Assembly (NCBI GenBank): GCA_035541935.1
Contig: DATKMJ010000015.1
Coordinates: 1-50,946, forward strand
Reading direction: 5' to 3'
Source: Candidatus Binatia bacterium
GTDB lineage: Bacteria; Vulcanimicrobiota; Vulcanimicrobiia; Vulcanimicrobiales; Vulcanimicrobiaceae
DNA length: 50,946 nucleotides
The notes below the pieces were generated by a model. The model saw only the letters and a program-made list of their open reading frames with translations, did not search any database and was not told where the DNA came from. The position numbers and the translations under genes are program-made. This document shows positions 42,696 to 50,810 of the stretch, one piece after another; position 1 is the first letter of the stretch; every line of letters begins with the position of its first letter.

Positions 42696-43700
42696 TCAAA
42701 CGGCGTGTTCGGATACGCGAATCTCCCCGACCGCGCGTCCGGCCCGATTATACACTTTCGGGCGGGCAAATCGAGCCAATTGCTCGGCCTGCGCTTCGTC
42801 GAGCACTCCGAGGCGTCGCAACGCCGCCACGGTGGACGGGCCTCGCCCCCGCGAGTTGCCGTCGAGCACCTTCGAGACGTAACCGTACCCTTGCGCGATC
42901 GCGGCGATGCCGTGCACGCCCTCGGCCCCGGCCTTCGCGGCGACGTTGCCCCTGCCGGCGATCATCAGCTCGGTGTCGATCTGGCCGGTGCCGGCGACGT
43001 ACTCCGGATTTGCGAGCATCGCGTCGCGAACCGCGCGCAGCGCCGCCGCGTCGCTCTCTCCGATTCCGGCCAGCGTCGCGAGCCGCGCGAACGAGAGCGC
43101 CGCCTTGCGCAGGCTCGTCGCGTAGACCGGGATGCCGCAGCCGTCAATGCCGACCGGCCAACGCGAGGGATCCTCATCGGAAAGGCGAGCGCAGAGCGCG
43201 AGGATGCTCTCTTGCGCGGGGTTCTCCGCGCGCAGATACGTCGCGGGATCCGCGCCGAGGATCTTTGCGAGCGCGAGAATCCCGGCGTGCTTCCCCGAGC
43301 AGTTGTTGTGCAGCGCCGACGGCTTCTGGCCCGCGCGGCGCAGCGCGCTCGCCGCCTCGTCGTCGTATGGCGGGTGCACGCCGCACTGCAGCGCCGATTC
43401 GTCCATGCCGATCTTCTCGAGAATCGAGCGTACGGCTTCGACGTGGAACGGCTCGCCCGAGTGCGACGCGGCCATAACGGCGATCTCGCGCGCGTCGAAG
43501 CCAAAACGCTGTGCCGCGCCCGCTTCGAGCACGGCCGCGGCGATGAACGGCTTCGCCGCGGACCGCAGGTAGACCGGAACGTCGATCTCGCCCGCTTGAA
43601 GAATCACGTCGCCGCGCGCATCCACGGCGCACGCGGCGACGCGGTGTGCCGACTCGACGAGGTCGCCTCGGGTGACTTCGACGAGCAGCGGCGCGCTCAA
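42696..43700 (-). CDS. Asparaginase (PF06089-type, thermolabile family)
   Basis: A 334-residue protein of the asparaginase family typified by Rhizobium etli thermolabile L-asparaginase, unrelated in sequence to E. coli AnsA/AnsB. Motifs: [20 protein letters not shown] (the Ser-x-x-Lys pair), [34 protein letters not shown], and [14 protein letters not shown]. It would hydrolyse L-asparagine to aspartate and ammonia in the cytosol; no signal peptide. Overlaps cysK by 4 nt and precedes metH by 9 nt. Confidence 0.88.
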   Translation of the reverse strand: MSAPLLVEVTRGDLVESAHRVAACAVDARGDVILQAGEIDVPVYLRSAAKPFIAAAVLEAGAAQRFGFDAREIAVMAASHSGEPFHVEAVRSILEKIGMDESALQCGVHPPYDDEAASALRRAGQKPSALHNNCSGKHAGILALAKILGADPATYLRAENPAQESILALCARLSDEDPSRWPVGIDGCGIPVYATSLRKAALSFARLATLAGIGESDAAALRAVRDAMLANPEYVAGTGQIDTELMIAGRGNVAAKAGAEGVHGIAAIAQGYGYVSKVLDGNSRGRGPSTVAALRRLGVLDEAQAEQLARFARPKVYNRAGRAVGEIRVSEHAV

Positions 43701-44659
43701 ACCAGGGCGGGTTCTACGATCGTCGCTTCTTGTTCGGCGAAGACCGGATTGCTCAAATAGCGCTCGCCGGTGTCGCAGCCGATCGTGACGACCGTCTTTC
43801 CCCTGAGCTCCGGCCGGGCGGCAACGTGCAGCGACGCCCAGACGTTCGCGCCGCCCGAGATGCCGACGAGCATCCCCTCTTCGCGCGCGAGACGACGCGC
43901 CGTCGCGATCGCGTCGGCGTCGGTCACGCGAATGACCTCGTCGTAGATCTCGGTGTTGAGCACCTTCGGCACGAAGCCCGCGCCGGTTCCCTGAATCTTG
44001 TGCGGACCGGGCTTACCGCCGGAGAGGACCGGCGACGCGTCGGGCTCGACGGCGATCACTCTCACGCCAGGCTTGCGCTCTTTGAGCACCTCGCCGACGC
44101 CGGTTATCGTTCCGCCCGTTCCGATCGCGGAGACGATGACGTCGACCGCGCCGTCGGTGTCGCGCCAGATCTCCTCCGCGGTCGTGCGCCGGTGGATCTC
44201 CGGATTCGCCGGATTCTCGAACTGCTGCGGCATGAAGTACTTGCTCGGAGCGGTCGCCAGAATCTCGTTTGCGCGGCGGAGCGCGCCGGGCATTCCCTCC
44301 GTGCCCGGCGTGAGGACGACCTGCGCGCCGTACGCCTTGAGCAGGTTGCGGCGCTCGATCGTCATCGTCTCCGGCATGACGAGGATGAGCGGATATCCCT
44401 TCGCCGCGGCGACGAACGCGAGCGCGATTCCCGTGTTGCCGCTCGTCGGCTCGAGGATCGTCATCCCGGGAAGCAGACGCCCGTCGCGTTCAGCGGCCTC
44501 GATCATCGCGACGCCGATGCGATCCTTCACCGAGCCGGCGGGGTTGAACGACTCCATCTTGACGAGCACCGTCGCCCCGAGGTCTTTTGCGAGCCGCGGG
44601 AGTTTGACCAGCGGCGTGTTGCCGAACGTGTCGGCCAAATTCTCGTATATGCGTGCCAT
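43697..44659 (-). CDS. cysK: Cysteine synthase A (O-acetylserine sulfhydrylase)
   Basis: A 320-residue PLP enzyme that makes cysteine from O-acetylserine and sulfide. Motifs: [15 protein letters not shown], the PLP-lysine loop [19 protein letters not shown], substrate loop [13 protein letters not shown], phosphate-binding [30 protein letters not shown], and late [12 protein letters not shown]. First gene of the probable operon; upstream is a 113-nt divergent gap shared with the serine hydrolase gene. Overlaps the asparaginase gene (ATGA). Confidence 0.95.
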   Translation of the reverse strand: MARIYENLADTFGNTPLVKLPRLAKDLGATVLVKMESFNPAGSVKDRIGVAMIEAAERDGRLLPGMTILEPTSGNTGIALAFVAAAKGYPLILVMPETMTIERRNLLKAYGAQVVLTPGTEGMPGALRRANEILATAPSKYFMPQQFENPANPEIHRRTTAEEIWRDTDGAVDVIVSAIGTGGTITGVGEVLKERKPGVRVIAVEPDASPVLSGGKPGPHKIQGTGAGFVPKVLNTEIYDEVIRVTDADAIATARRLAREEGMLVGISGGANVWASLHVAARPELRGKTVVTIGCDTGERYLSNPVFAEQEATIVEPALV

Positions 44660-44772
44660 AGTACCGTCATCAACCCCCGGCGGTAATCGAGCGTTTCAGG
44701 CCGCTTTCCGCGGACCGGCCGTTTTCCCCGGCCCGGCAGAGGAAGCCGCCGAGCCTGCGGGTATCAGCGAGC

Positions 44773-46512
44773 ATGCACCGCTCACCGGCCGCGCGCGCCG
44801 CATGCGCGCTCATCGCCCTCACCTGGCTGATTCCCGCCCGCCCCGCCGTCGCGCAGACGCAACCGAGCCTCGACGCCGCGCTCGACGCGATCGCGGCGTT
44901 TGCGCCGCGCGCGATGCGCGAGCAAGGCACGCCCGGACTCTCCATCGCGATCACCGACCGCTCGAAGACGCTGCGGATCGTCACGTTGGGATACGCCAAT
45001 CGGGACCTGCGCACGCCGGTGACTCCGCAGACGCGGTTCGCGATCGGCTCGATCACGAAGTCCATGACCGCGCTCGCGGTGCTGCAGCTCCACGACGCAG
45101 GCAGCGTCGATCTCAACGCCCCCGCGAAACGCTACCTGCCGTGGTTCGCAATCGACTCGGGCGGCAAGCAGGTGCTCGTGCACGAACTGCTCTCGCACAC
45201 GGCCGGGATTCCCGACGACTACGCGCTCGAGATGGGCTATCAATTCGACGTCTACGCGCTGCGCCGCGCGAAGACGCTCTTTCCGCCGGGCTCGGCGTGG
45301 TCGTACTCGAACGACGGCTACGCTACGCTCGGCGCGATCGTCGCGAGCCTCGACCGGCGGCCCTGGGCGACGTCGCTGCAGGCACGCGTCTTCGATCCGA
45401 TCGGCATGACCGCGAGCTCGAGCGTCTTCACGCCCGCCGAACAAGATAGCGCCGCGGTCGGCTATCAGTTCCGCGACAACGACCGGCCCGCGCCGCTCGA
45501 TCCGGCGCTCGTCGCATCGCCGCCGATGGATTTCGTCGATCCCGCGGGATCGGTGCTCTCGACTCCCGAGGACATGGCGCGCTACATGCGCTTCTATCTC
45601 AACGGCGGAAAGACGGAGAACGGCGCGCAGTTGATTGCGCCGGCGACGTTCGACGCGATGACGCGCCCCGACGCGCTGACCGACGGCAAACCGGCCGGCT
45701 CTGCCGGAGTGGTACTGAAGGAAGCCCCGGCCTTCTACAAGGCGTACGGCTACGGTCTATCGATCTTCGACGAAGGCGGCGATCGCGTGATCGGCCACAC
45801 CGGCGGCGTCTCGGGATACACCGCGTGCATGGAGATGAATCTGACGCGCGGCTACGGCGTTATCGCGTTCGCGAATCTCGTCGAGGCGCCGCTGCACCCG
45901 TGCGCGATCGTGCTCTACGCGATGCGGGTGCTGCGCGCGCAGAGTCTCGGTCAGGCGCTGCCGGAGCCGCCGCCGGCGCCCGATCCGGCGCGCGTCGAGA
46001 GAGCCGCCGACTATGCGGGAACCTACACGAGCTCGAGCGGCGCGACGCTGCGCGTCGAAACGCGCGGCAACGGGCTCGCGCTCGTCGACGGCCCGAAGAC
46101 GGTCGCGCTCTACCCGCGCGGCGACGACGAGTTCTGGGCCGACGACCCGAGTTACGCGCAGTATCTGCTCGCGTTCGGGCGCGACAAGAGCGGCCGCATC
46201 GTCGAGATGAACTACGGCGCGCAGTGGTTTCCAAACGAGCGCTACGGCGGGCCGCGCACCTTCACGCACCCCGCGTCGTGGGACGCGCTCGTCGGCCGCT
46301 ACGAGAACGTCTACCTCGGAGATCCGATCGTCACTCGCGTGATCGTCGTCAAGGACCGCCTGACGCTCGACGGAACCGATGCGCTGCGACCGCTTCCGGA
46401 CGGCGGCTTCGCGATCGGAACCTCCACCGTGCGCTTCGACGCCTATGCCGGCACGGTGCCGCAGCGCCTCACGATCGACGACGGCCACTTCTACCGCGTC
46501 GAACTACCGTAA
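44773..46512 (+). CDS. Secreted beta-lactamase-fold serine hydrolase
   Basis: A 579-residue exported protein of the penicillin-binding/class C beta-lactamase fold. Signal peptide in residues 1-27, ending AVAQT. Active-site motifs: FAIGSITKSMTAL (Ser-x-x-Lys), WSYSNDGYATLGAIV (Tyr-x-Asn) and HTGGVSGY. The C-terminal 180 residues look like a DUF3471-like beta domain (YAGTYTSSSGATLRVETRGNGLALVDGPKTVALYP; VGRYENVYLGDP). Such proteins are esterases, D-amino-acid peptidases or beta-lactamases; the function here cannot be told. Followed 20 nt later by the MDR gene. Confidence 0.86.
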   Translation: MHRSPAARAACALIALTWLIPARPAVAQTQPSLDAALDAIAAFAPRAMREQGTPGLSIAITDRSKTLRIVTLGYANRDLRTPVTPQTRFAIGSITKSMTALAVLQLHDAGSVDLNAPAKRYLPWFAIDSGGKQVLVHELLSHTAGIPDDYALEMGYQFDVYALRRAKTLFPPGSAWSYSNDGYATLGAIVASLDRRPWATSLQARVFDPIGMTASSSVFTPAEQDSAAVGYQFRDNDRPAPLDPALVASPPMDFVDPAGSVLSTPEDMARYMRFYLNGGKTENGAQLIAPATFDAMTRPDALTDGKPAGSAGVVLKEAPAFYKAYGYGLSIFDEGGDRVIGHTGGVSGYTACMEMNLTRGYGVIAFANLVEAPLHPCAIVLYAMRVLRAQSLGQALPEPPPAPDPARVERAADYAGTYTSSSGATLRVETRGNGLALVDGPKTVALYPRGDDEFWADDPSYAQYLLAFGRDKSGRIVEMNYGAQWFPNERYGGPRTFTHPASWDALVGRYENVYLGDPIVTRVIVVKDRLTLDGTDALRPLPDGGFAIGTSTVRFDAYAGTVPQRLTIDDGHFYRVELP

Positions 46513-46532
46513 CGAATGCGAAAGGCGAGAAC

Positions 46533-47471
46533 ATGAAAGCCATCGTCTGCGAGCGTCTCGGCGATCCGGGATCCCTCAAAGAGATTCCGACGCCCCAGCC
46601 GGGACCGCACGAGCTGTTGATCCGCGTGATCGCGGCGGGCGTCAATCCGATCGACTGGAAACGGCGCGAACGCCCGGAGACGACGTTCCCGCTCGTGCTC
46701 GGCCAGGATTTCGCCGGCGTCGTGAGCGCGACGGGCAATCGAGTTACGAAGTACGCCGAGGGGCAGCGCGTCTTCGGCATCGCGTGGGGTCACGGTTCGT
46801 TCGCCGAGTACACGATCGCACCCGAGGACGACCGTCAGCGGCCGATCGCAAAAATTCCCGACGTGGTCGGCGACGCCGACGCTGCGTCGCTGCCGACGGC
46901 CGGCGCGACCGCGCTCGGCGGCCTCGACGCGCTGAACGTGACCGCCGGCACGACGCTGCTGGTGCTCGGCGCGACGGGCGGCGTCGGCGGCTTCGCGGCG
47001 CGGATCGCGAAGGACCGCGGCGCGCGCGTGATCGGCACCGGCAGCGCGGCGAACGAAGGCCTCGCGGCGTCGCTCGGCCTCGACGAATACGTCGCCTACG
47101 ATCGCGGCGACGTCGTCGAGGCGGTGAAGGCGCTCTGCCCGAACGGCGTCGACGCGGCGTACGACCTCGTGGACGGCGCCGCGGCGCTCGAGCGCGTCGC
47201 GACGCTCGTGCGCGACGGCGGCGCGATCGCGTCGACGATCGGGGCCGCGGACGAAGCGGCGCTCGCGCGGCGCAACGTGACGGGCCGGAACATCTACGCG
47301 ATGGAGACGCCCGCGTGGTCGCACGCGGGCCTGCGCACGCTGCTCGATTTGTTGGAGCGCGGCGTGATCGGCGTGAGGATCGCCCGCGAGCTCCCGCTCT
47401 CCGAGGCGGTCGAGGGCCTCGAAGAGAGCAAAGCCGGCCGCGTGAACGGCAGGCTCGTGATTATGGTGTGA
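46533..47471 (+). CDS. NADP-dependent quinone oxidoreductase-like MDR protein
   Basis: A 312-residue, zinc-free medium-chain dehydrogenase/reductase of the quinone oxidoreductase (Qor/crotonyl reductase) type. Features: MKAIVCERLGDPGSLKEIPTPQPGPHELLIRVIAAGVNPIDWKRR, LGQDFAGVVSATG, TAGATALGGLDAL, and the NADPH-binding VLGATGGVGGFAARIA. The structural and catalytic zinc cysteines are absent. ATG 46533 has AAAGGCGAG upstream. It is probably co-transcribed with the hydrolase gene; substrate unknown. Its stop abuts the convergent enoyl-CoA hydratase stop with no gap. Confidence 0.88.
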   Translation: MKAIVCERLGDPGSLKEIPTPQPGPHELLIRVIAAGVNPIDWKRRERPETTFPLVLGQDFAGVVSATGNRVTKYAEGQRVFGIAWGHGSFAEYTIAPEDDRQRPIAKIPDVVGDADAASLPTAGATALGGLDALNVTAGTTLLVLGATGGVGGFAARIAKDRGARVIGTGSAANEGLAASLGLDEYVAYDRGDVVEAVKALCPNGVDAAYDLVDGAAALERVATLVRDGGAIASTIGAADEAALARRNVTGRNIYAMETPAWSHAGLRTLLDLLERGVIGVRIARELPLSEAVEGLEESKAGRVNGRLVIMV

Positions 47472-48326
47472 CTATTTGTTCTTGAAGCGGGCGACGCGCT
47501 TTTCGTTGTAGGCGGCGAGGCCTTCTTTCGCGTCCTCGCTCTTGAAGAGCAGCGATTGAAGCTCGCGCTCGAGCGCGAGCGCGTCTTGCAACGGTAACTC
47601 GGCGCCGGTCTGCACGCTGCGCTTGATGTGCCCGACGGCCATCGGCGCTTTGTTCGGCGAGCAGAACTGCTTCGCGTAGTCGGTGACCTGCTCGCGGAAC
47701 TCTTGCGCGCTGCCTTCGTAGAGATCGTTGATCATGCCCCAGTCGAGCGCCTGTTCGAAACTGACGGTCTTTCCGGTCGCCATCATCTCGATCGCGCGCG
47801 ACTTTCCGACGAGGCGGGCGAGGCGCTGCGTTCCGCCGGTTCCCGGCAACACGCCGAGCGCGACCTCGGGCAGCCCGATCTTGCCGGCGTCCTTGCGCGC
47901 GACGCGAATGTCGGCCGCCATCGCGATCTCGAGCCCGCCGCCGACGCAGTGGCCGTTGAGCGCGGCGATCACGAGCTTCGGCGTCTGCTCGAGGCGCGCG
48001 AGCGTCTCGTTCGCGTGGAGGCAGAACATGTACTTGAACTCGGGCGTGACCTGGTTGAGCATGCCGATGTTCGCGCCGGCCGAGAAGAACTTCTCGCCTT
48101 TGCCGGTGAGCACGATCACTTCGACGTCCGAGTCGAAGCGCGCATCCAAGATCGCCTCGTCGAGCTGGCGCATCATCTCGTGCGTGTACGTGTTCGCCGG
48201 CGGATCGTCCATCTCGACGAACGCGACGTGTTCGTCTTTGCTATAGTTGATGACGCGCTTGCCGTCGTGCGCGCGCCGCTCCCGCCCGAACGGCGTCTGC
48301 TGCGCTCCATTGACCGTCGTACTCAT
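47472..48326 (-). CDS. Enoyl-CoA hydratase/isomerase (crotonase) family protein
   Basis: A 284-residue crotonase-fold protein. The oxyanion hole loops are FSAGANIGML and AALNGHCVGGGLEIAMAADIRVA, and both acids used by hydratases are present: Glu in GGGLEIA and Glu in GLPEVALGVLPGTGG. The first 28 residues before VINYSKDEHVAFVEMD are an unconserved extension. Its start overlaps the stop of the BoxB-like gene (ATGA at 48323-48326), so the two are translationally coupled. Its substrate is therefore probably a CoA thioester from the epoxidation, but ordinary beta-oxidation is possible. It is much shorter than BoxC. Confidence 0.88.
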   Translation of the reverse strand: MSTTVNGAQQTPFGRERRAHDGKRVINYSKDEHVAFVEMDDPPANTYTHEMMRQLDEAILDARFDSDVEVIVLTGKGEKFFSAGANIGMLNQVTPEFKYMFCLHANETLARLEQTPKLVIAALNGHCVGGGLEIAMAADIRVARKDAGKIGLPEVALGVLPGTGGTQRLARLVGKSRAIEMMATGKTVSFEQALDWGMINDLYEGSAQEFREQVTDYAKQFCSPNKAPMAVGHIKRSVQTGAELPLQDALALERELQSLLFKSEDAKEGLAAYNEKRVARFKNK

Positions 48327-49444
48327 GCCAGGCTTCCCTTCGGTGCGATCCAGTTGGGGTCTTTGAAGTACTCTTTGAGTTTGGCCTCGTCGGCCTCACT
48401 GGGAAGAACCGTTGGGGCGTATGCCGCCCATTCCTCTTCCGTCAGTTTGCGGCCCTCGACCGAATAGCGCTCGCCGGCGTAATCGCCGATCTTCCGGTTG
48501 AAGCGCATGTCGGGTGCGTAGAGCTTCGTCTCGCTTGGGTTGACCTCGTTCACGCGCTCGATCGTTGCGGCCGCCTCGTCGTAGAACTGCCGCCGGGCAC
48601 GTTCGTTGAGATGCTCCTTATCGACGCCGTCGGCCGTCTTGTCTTCGTCGACGCGGCCCTTGATGCCCCAGGTGTAGGCCCATTGCGCCGAGCCGGAGTG
48701 GTCGGTTCCGAAGAGGTCGAGCGAACCCGAGAACCATTTGTTGTAATACTTCTGCTGCAGTTCGACGGGAATGACGCCGGCCTTCGCGATGCGGCGCAGG
48801 CCCGTGATGCCCGTGCCCATGTGGAACGATTCCTCGCGCAGCATCGGGCCCATCGAAGCGGCGAGCGGGGCGAAGCTCGAGTGCGAGAGCATCGTCAGTT
48901 GGAACTTTCCGTCGCGATCCATGAAGTTCGTGTACGCGAAGAAGTCGAGCCAGTGCGTCACGTCGTCGTTGAACGCGTTGAGCAGCCGGTTCTTCTTGCC
49001 GAAGGCGCGGCGCTCGAGCATCTTCTGCGCCTCGATCTTGCCTTCGCTCCCGAAATGCTCGACCATCAGGTGGCACATCTGGTAGCCGTGACGCGTCTCC
49101 TCGACCATGATGCGCACGAGCGCGGCGAGGTCGTACTCGGTCGGCGCGTTGTTGACGAGAAAGCGCTGCTGCTCGTTCGAGGCGAACTCGGTGTCGCCCT
49201 GATAGACAACCATGTTGAGCACCGCGTCGCGCATTCGCTGATCGGGAATCTCGCGCACGCGCTCCCAGCGGCGATCGCCCTTGAAATCGCCGAAGTAAAT
49301 CTCGGGCGTCGGCAACTCGCCGTACTTCGCTTCGAACTCGTACCCGGGCATGAAGCGGTCGACGAGCTCCCGGTCGAGGCCGATATCGCGCCTCCACTCG
49401 TCGAGCATTACGATCCAGTCGTCAAAGGTCGAAATTCGATTCAT
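48323..49444 (-). CDS. BoxB-like diiron epoxygenase (benzoyl-CoA 2,3-epoxidase subunit family)
   Basis: A 373-residue ferritin-like protein, clearly shorter than the roughly 470 residues of Azoarcus BoxB. Motifs shared with BoxB: QGDTEFASNEQQRFL, PTEYDLAALVRIMVEETRHGYQMCHLMVEHFG, LLNAFNDDVTHWLDFF, MDRDGKFQL, MLREESFHMGTG, and near the end FNRKIGDYAGERYSVEGRKLTEEEW. The residues in the spacing I recall for the diiron ligands are Glu86, Glu116, His119, Asp176, Glu205 and His208. It would insert one O2 atom into an aromatic CoA thioester; the BoxA reductase is absent here. It is divergent from paaX, its likely repressor. Benzoyl-CoA as substrate is not proven. Confidence 0.82.
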   Translation of the reverse strand: MNRISTFDDWIVMLDEWRRDIGLDRELVDRFMPGYEFEAKYGELPTPEIYFGDFKGDRRWERVREIPDQRMRDAVLNMVVYQGDTEFASNEQQRFLVNNAPTEYDLAALVRIMVEETRHGYQMCHLMVEHFGSEGKIEAQKMLERRAFGKKNRLLNAFNDDVTHWLDFFAYTNFMDRDGKFQLTMLSHSSFAPLAASMGPMLREESFHMGTGITGLRRIAKAGVIPVELQQKYYNKWFSGSLDLFGTDHSGSAQWAYTWGIKGRVDEDKTADGVDKEHLNERARRQFYDEAAATIERVNEVNPSETKLYAPDMRFNRKIGDYAGERYSVEGRKLTEEEWAAYAPTVLPSEADEAKLKEYFKDPNWIAPKGSLA

Positions 49445-49460
49445 GACTCCGCCTTCCAGC

Positions 49461-49501
49461 GTATAACGGATTTTTCTCGGTCGGTGGGAATAGCGTTATA
49501 C
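49461..49501. promoter_or_regulatory. Symmetric inverted repeat in the boxB-like/paaX divergent promoter
   Basis: GTATAACG (49461-49468) and CGTTATAC (49494-49501) are exact inverted repeats 25 bp apart. Each arm includes a -10-like TTATAC reading outward, one toward the BoxB-like gene (start 49444, 16 nt away) and one toward paaX (start 49520, 18 nt away). The layout suits a PaaX-type repressor binding both promoters at once, with CoA-thioester release, as known for PaaX; PaaX's site in this organism is not known. Confidence 0.55.
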
Positions 49502-49519
49502 TAAGGCTGGGATGGGACG

Positions 49520-50371
49520 ATGTCAATGAGGGTAACGGCGCCGGCGCCCCCGGCTCGCCCGGTGGCGAGACCGGCTTCCTTTATCTTTACGCTCTACGGC
49601 GATATGGTCGGTCGCTTGACCGCCGACGGTTCGCTCTGGATCGGCGCCCTGATCCCGCTCATGGCCTCGTTCGGCGTCTCTGCGGCGGCGGTGCGCCAGG
49701 CCGTCTCGCGGATGTCCCGTCAGGGCTGGCTCGTAGCCCGGCGCGAGAAGAACCGCGCGTTCTACTCGGTCACGCCCCGCGGCCGGCGGCGGATCGAGGA
49801 GCTGAGCCCACGCATCTACGGGCCGGTCATCGAGTGGGACGGGCGTTGGCGCCTGCTCAGCTACGCAATCGGGGAGAAGCACCGCAAGCGGCGCGAGCGG
49901 CTGCGAAAGGAATTGGCGGCGCTCGGCTGGGCGCTTCTCTCGCCGTCGACGTGGATCTCGCCGTCCGATACGCTCGAGGCCGCGCGCGAGGCGGCGACCG
50001 CTACGCGCACGCTCGACGCGGTCAACCTCTTCAGCAGCGAGTATCGCGGGCCGCTCAGCGACCGAGAACTTCTCGAGCGCTGCTGGGATATCGAGGCGAT
50101 CGCCTCGGCCTACCGCGCGTTCATCGCGCGCTACGAGCCGCATCTCGCCCGCGAGCGCGAGCGGCACGACCTCGGCGACGAGGCGGCGCTCGTCGAGCGG
50201 CTCTGGCTCGTCCACGATTACCGGAAGTTTGCCTACATCGACCCCGGGCTGCCCAGCGAGCTGCTGCCGGCTCACTGGCCGGGCACGGCGGCCGCCGCGC
50301 TCTTCCGGGAATACTACGCGCTGCTCGACGCTAAATCACAACGCTACTTTCATCTCTGCACCCAAGGGTGA
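49520..50371 (+). CDS. paaX: PaaX family transcriptional repressor
   Basis: A 283-residue regulator. N-terminal winged helix in residues about 20-90: SFIFTLYGDMVGRLTADGSLWIGALIPLMASFGVSAAAVRQAVSRMSRQGWLVARREKNRAFYSVTPRGRRRIEE. The middle is a PaaX-type domain (WDGRWRLLSYAIGEKHRKRRERLRKELAALGWALLSPSTWISP), and the C-terminal part ends with LWLVHDYRKFAYIDPGLPSELLPAHWPG, both typical of PaaX. Known members repress aromatic-catabolism genes until phenylacetyl-CoA or a similar ligand binds. ATG 49520 and ATG 49526 are both possible starts. Divergent from the BoxB-like gene, which is its probable target. Confidence 0.93.
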   Translation: MSMRVTAPAPPARPVARPASFIFTLYGDMVGRLTADGSLWIGALIPLMASFGVSAAAVRQAVSRMSRQGWLVARREKNRAFYSVTPRGRRRIEELSPRIYGPVIEWDGRWRLLSYAIGEKHRKRRERLRKELAALGWALLSPSTWISPSDTLEAAREAATATRTLDAVNLFSSEYRGPLSDRELLERCWDIEAIASAYRAFIARYEPHLARERERHDLGDEAALVERLWLVHDYRKFAYIDPGLPSELLPAHWPGTAAAALFREYYALLDAKSQRYFHLCTQG

Positions 50372-50409
50372 AACGGGTGGGCGCCCCGGAGCGTCGAATC
50401 GAGCCGCCC

Positions 50410-50799
50410 ATGCCCAAACGTCTACTGCTCATTCTGACGGTTGCCGCACTGGCAATCGCCGCGTGCAACAACGGCTCCCCGAGCCCGACGCCTTCGGGAA
50501 CGCCGTACTCGCCGCACCCCGACCCCTCGGTCACGAAGGCCGCCATTCTCGTGACGATCTTGGGCACGCCCCAGCCGCACGTTCCCGTCGAAGAGTCGAC
50601 GCCGCAGAACACCTCGAGTCCGCGCCCCGGCACGCCGTTCGATACTGAGAAGACGAACAAGGTGGGCGTCGCCCACTTCTTTGGCCTCAAACCGTCGAAG
50701 ACGTACTGCTGGGTCGCGATCGTTTCGAAGAGCCTGCAGTTCTCGGAGTGCGCGGGTTGGGCCGTCTGGCAGAGCGGCCAAATCATCTTAGGGACGTAG
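50410..50799 (+). CDS. Small Pro/Thr-rich lipoprotein
   Basis: A 129-residue predicted lipoprotein. Signal MPKRLLLILTVAALAIAAC has lipobox AIAAC (Cys19). Residues 20-40 are a PSPTPSGTP-type linker. The remainder has a small mixed domain (ILVTILGTPQPHVPVEESTPQ ... GVAHFFGLKPSKTYCWVAIVSKSLQFSECAGWAVW), with two Cys that may pair; the 'GVAHFFGL-P' turn recalls carboxypeptidase-regulatory-like folds but is not convincing. ATG 50410 chosen for the signal peptide; the frame is open slightly upstream. No function assigned. Followed by a repeat array. Confidence 0.7.
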   Translation: MPKRLLLILTVAALAIAACNNGSPSPTPSGTPYSPHPDPSVTKAAILVTILGTPQPHVPVEESTPQNTSSPRPGTPFDTEKTNKVGVAHFFGLKPSKTYCWVAIVSKSLQFSECAGWAVWQSGQIILGT

Positions 50800-50810
50800 C
50801 AACAGCTTTT

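Noticed and set aside
44660-44772. Small RNA or extra gene between cysK and the hydrolase
   Set aside because: Only 113 nt of GC-rich DNA; no tRNA-like fold, conserved box or coding start with an RBS was seen.
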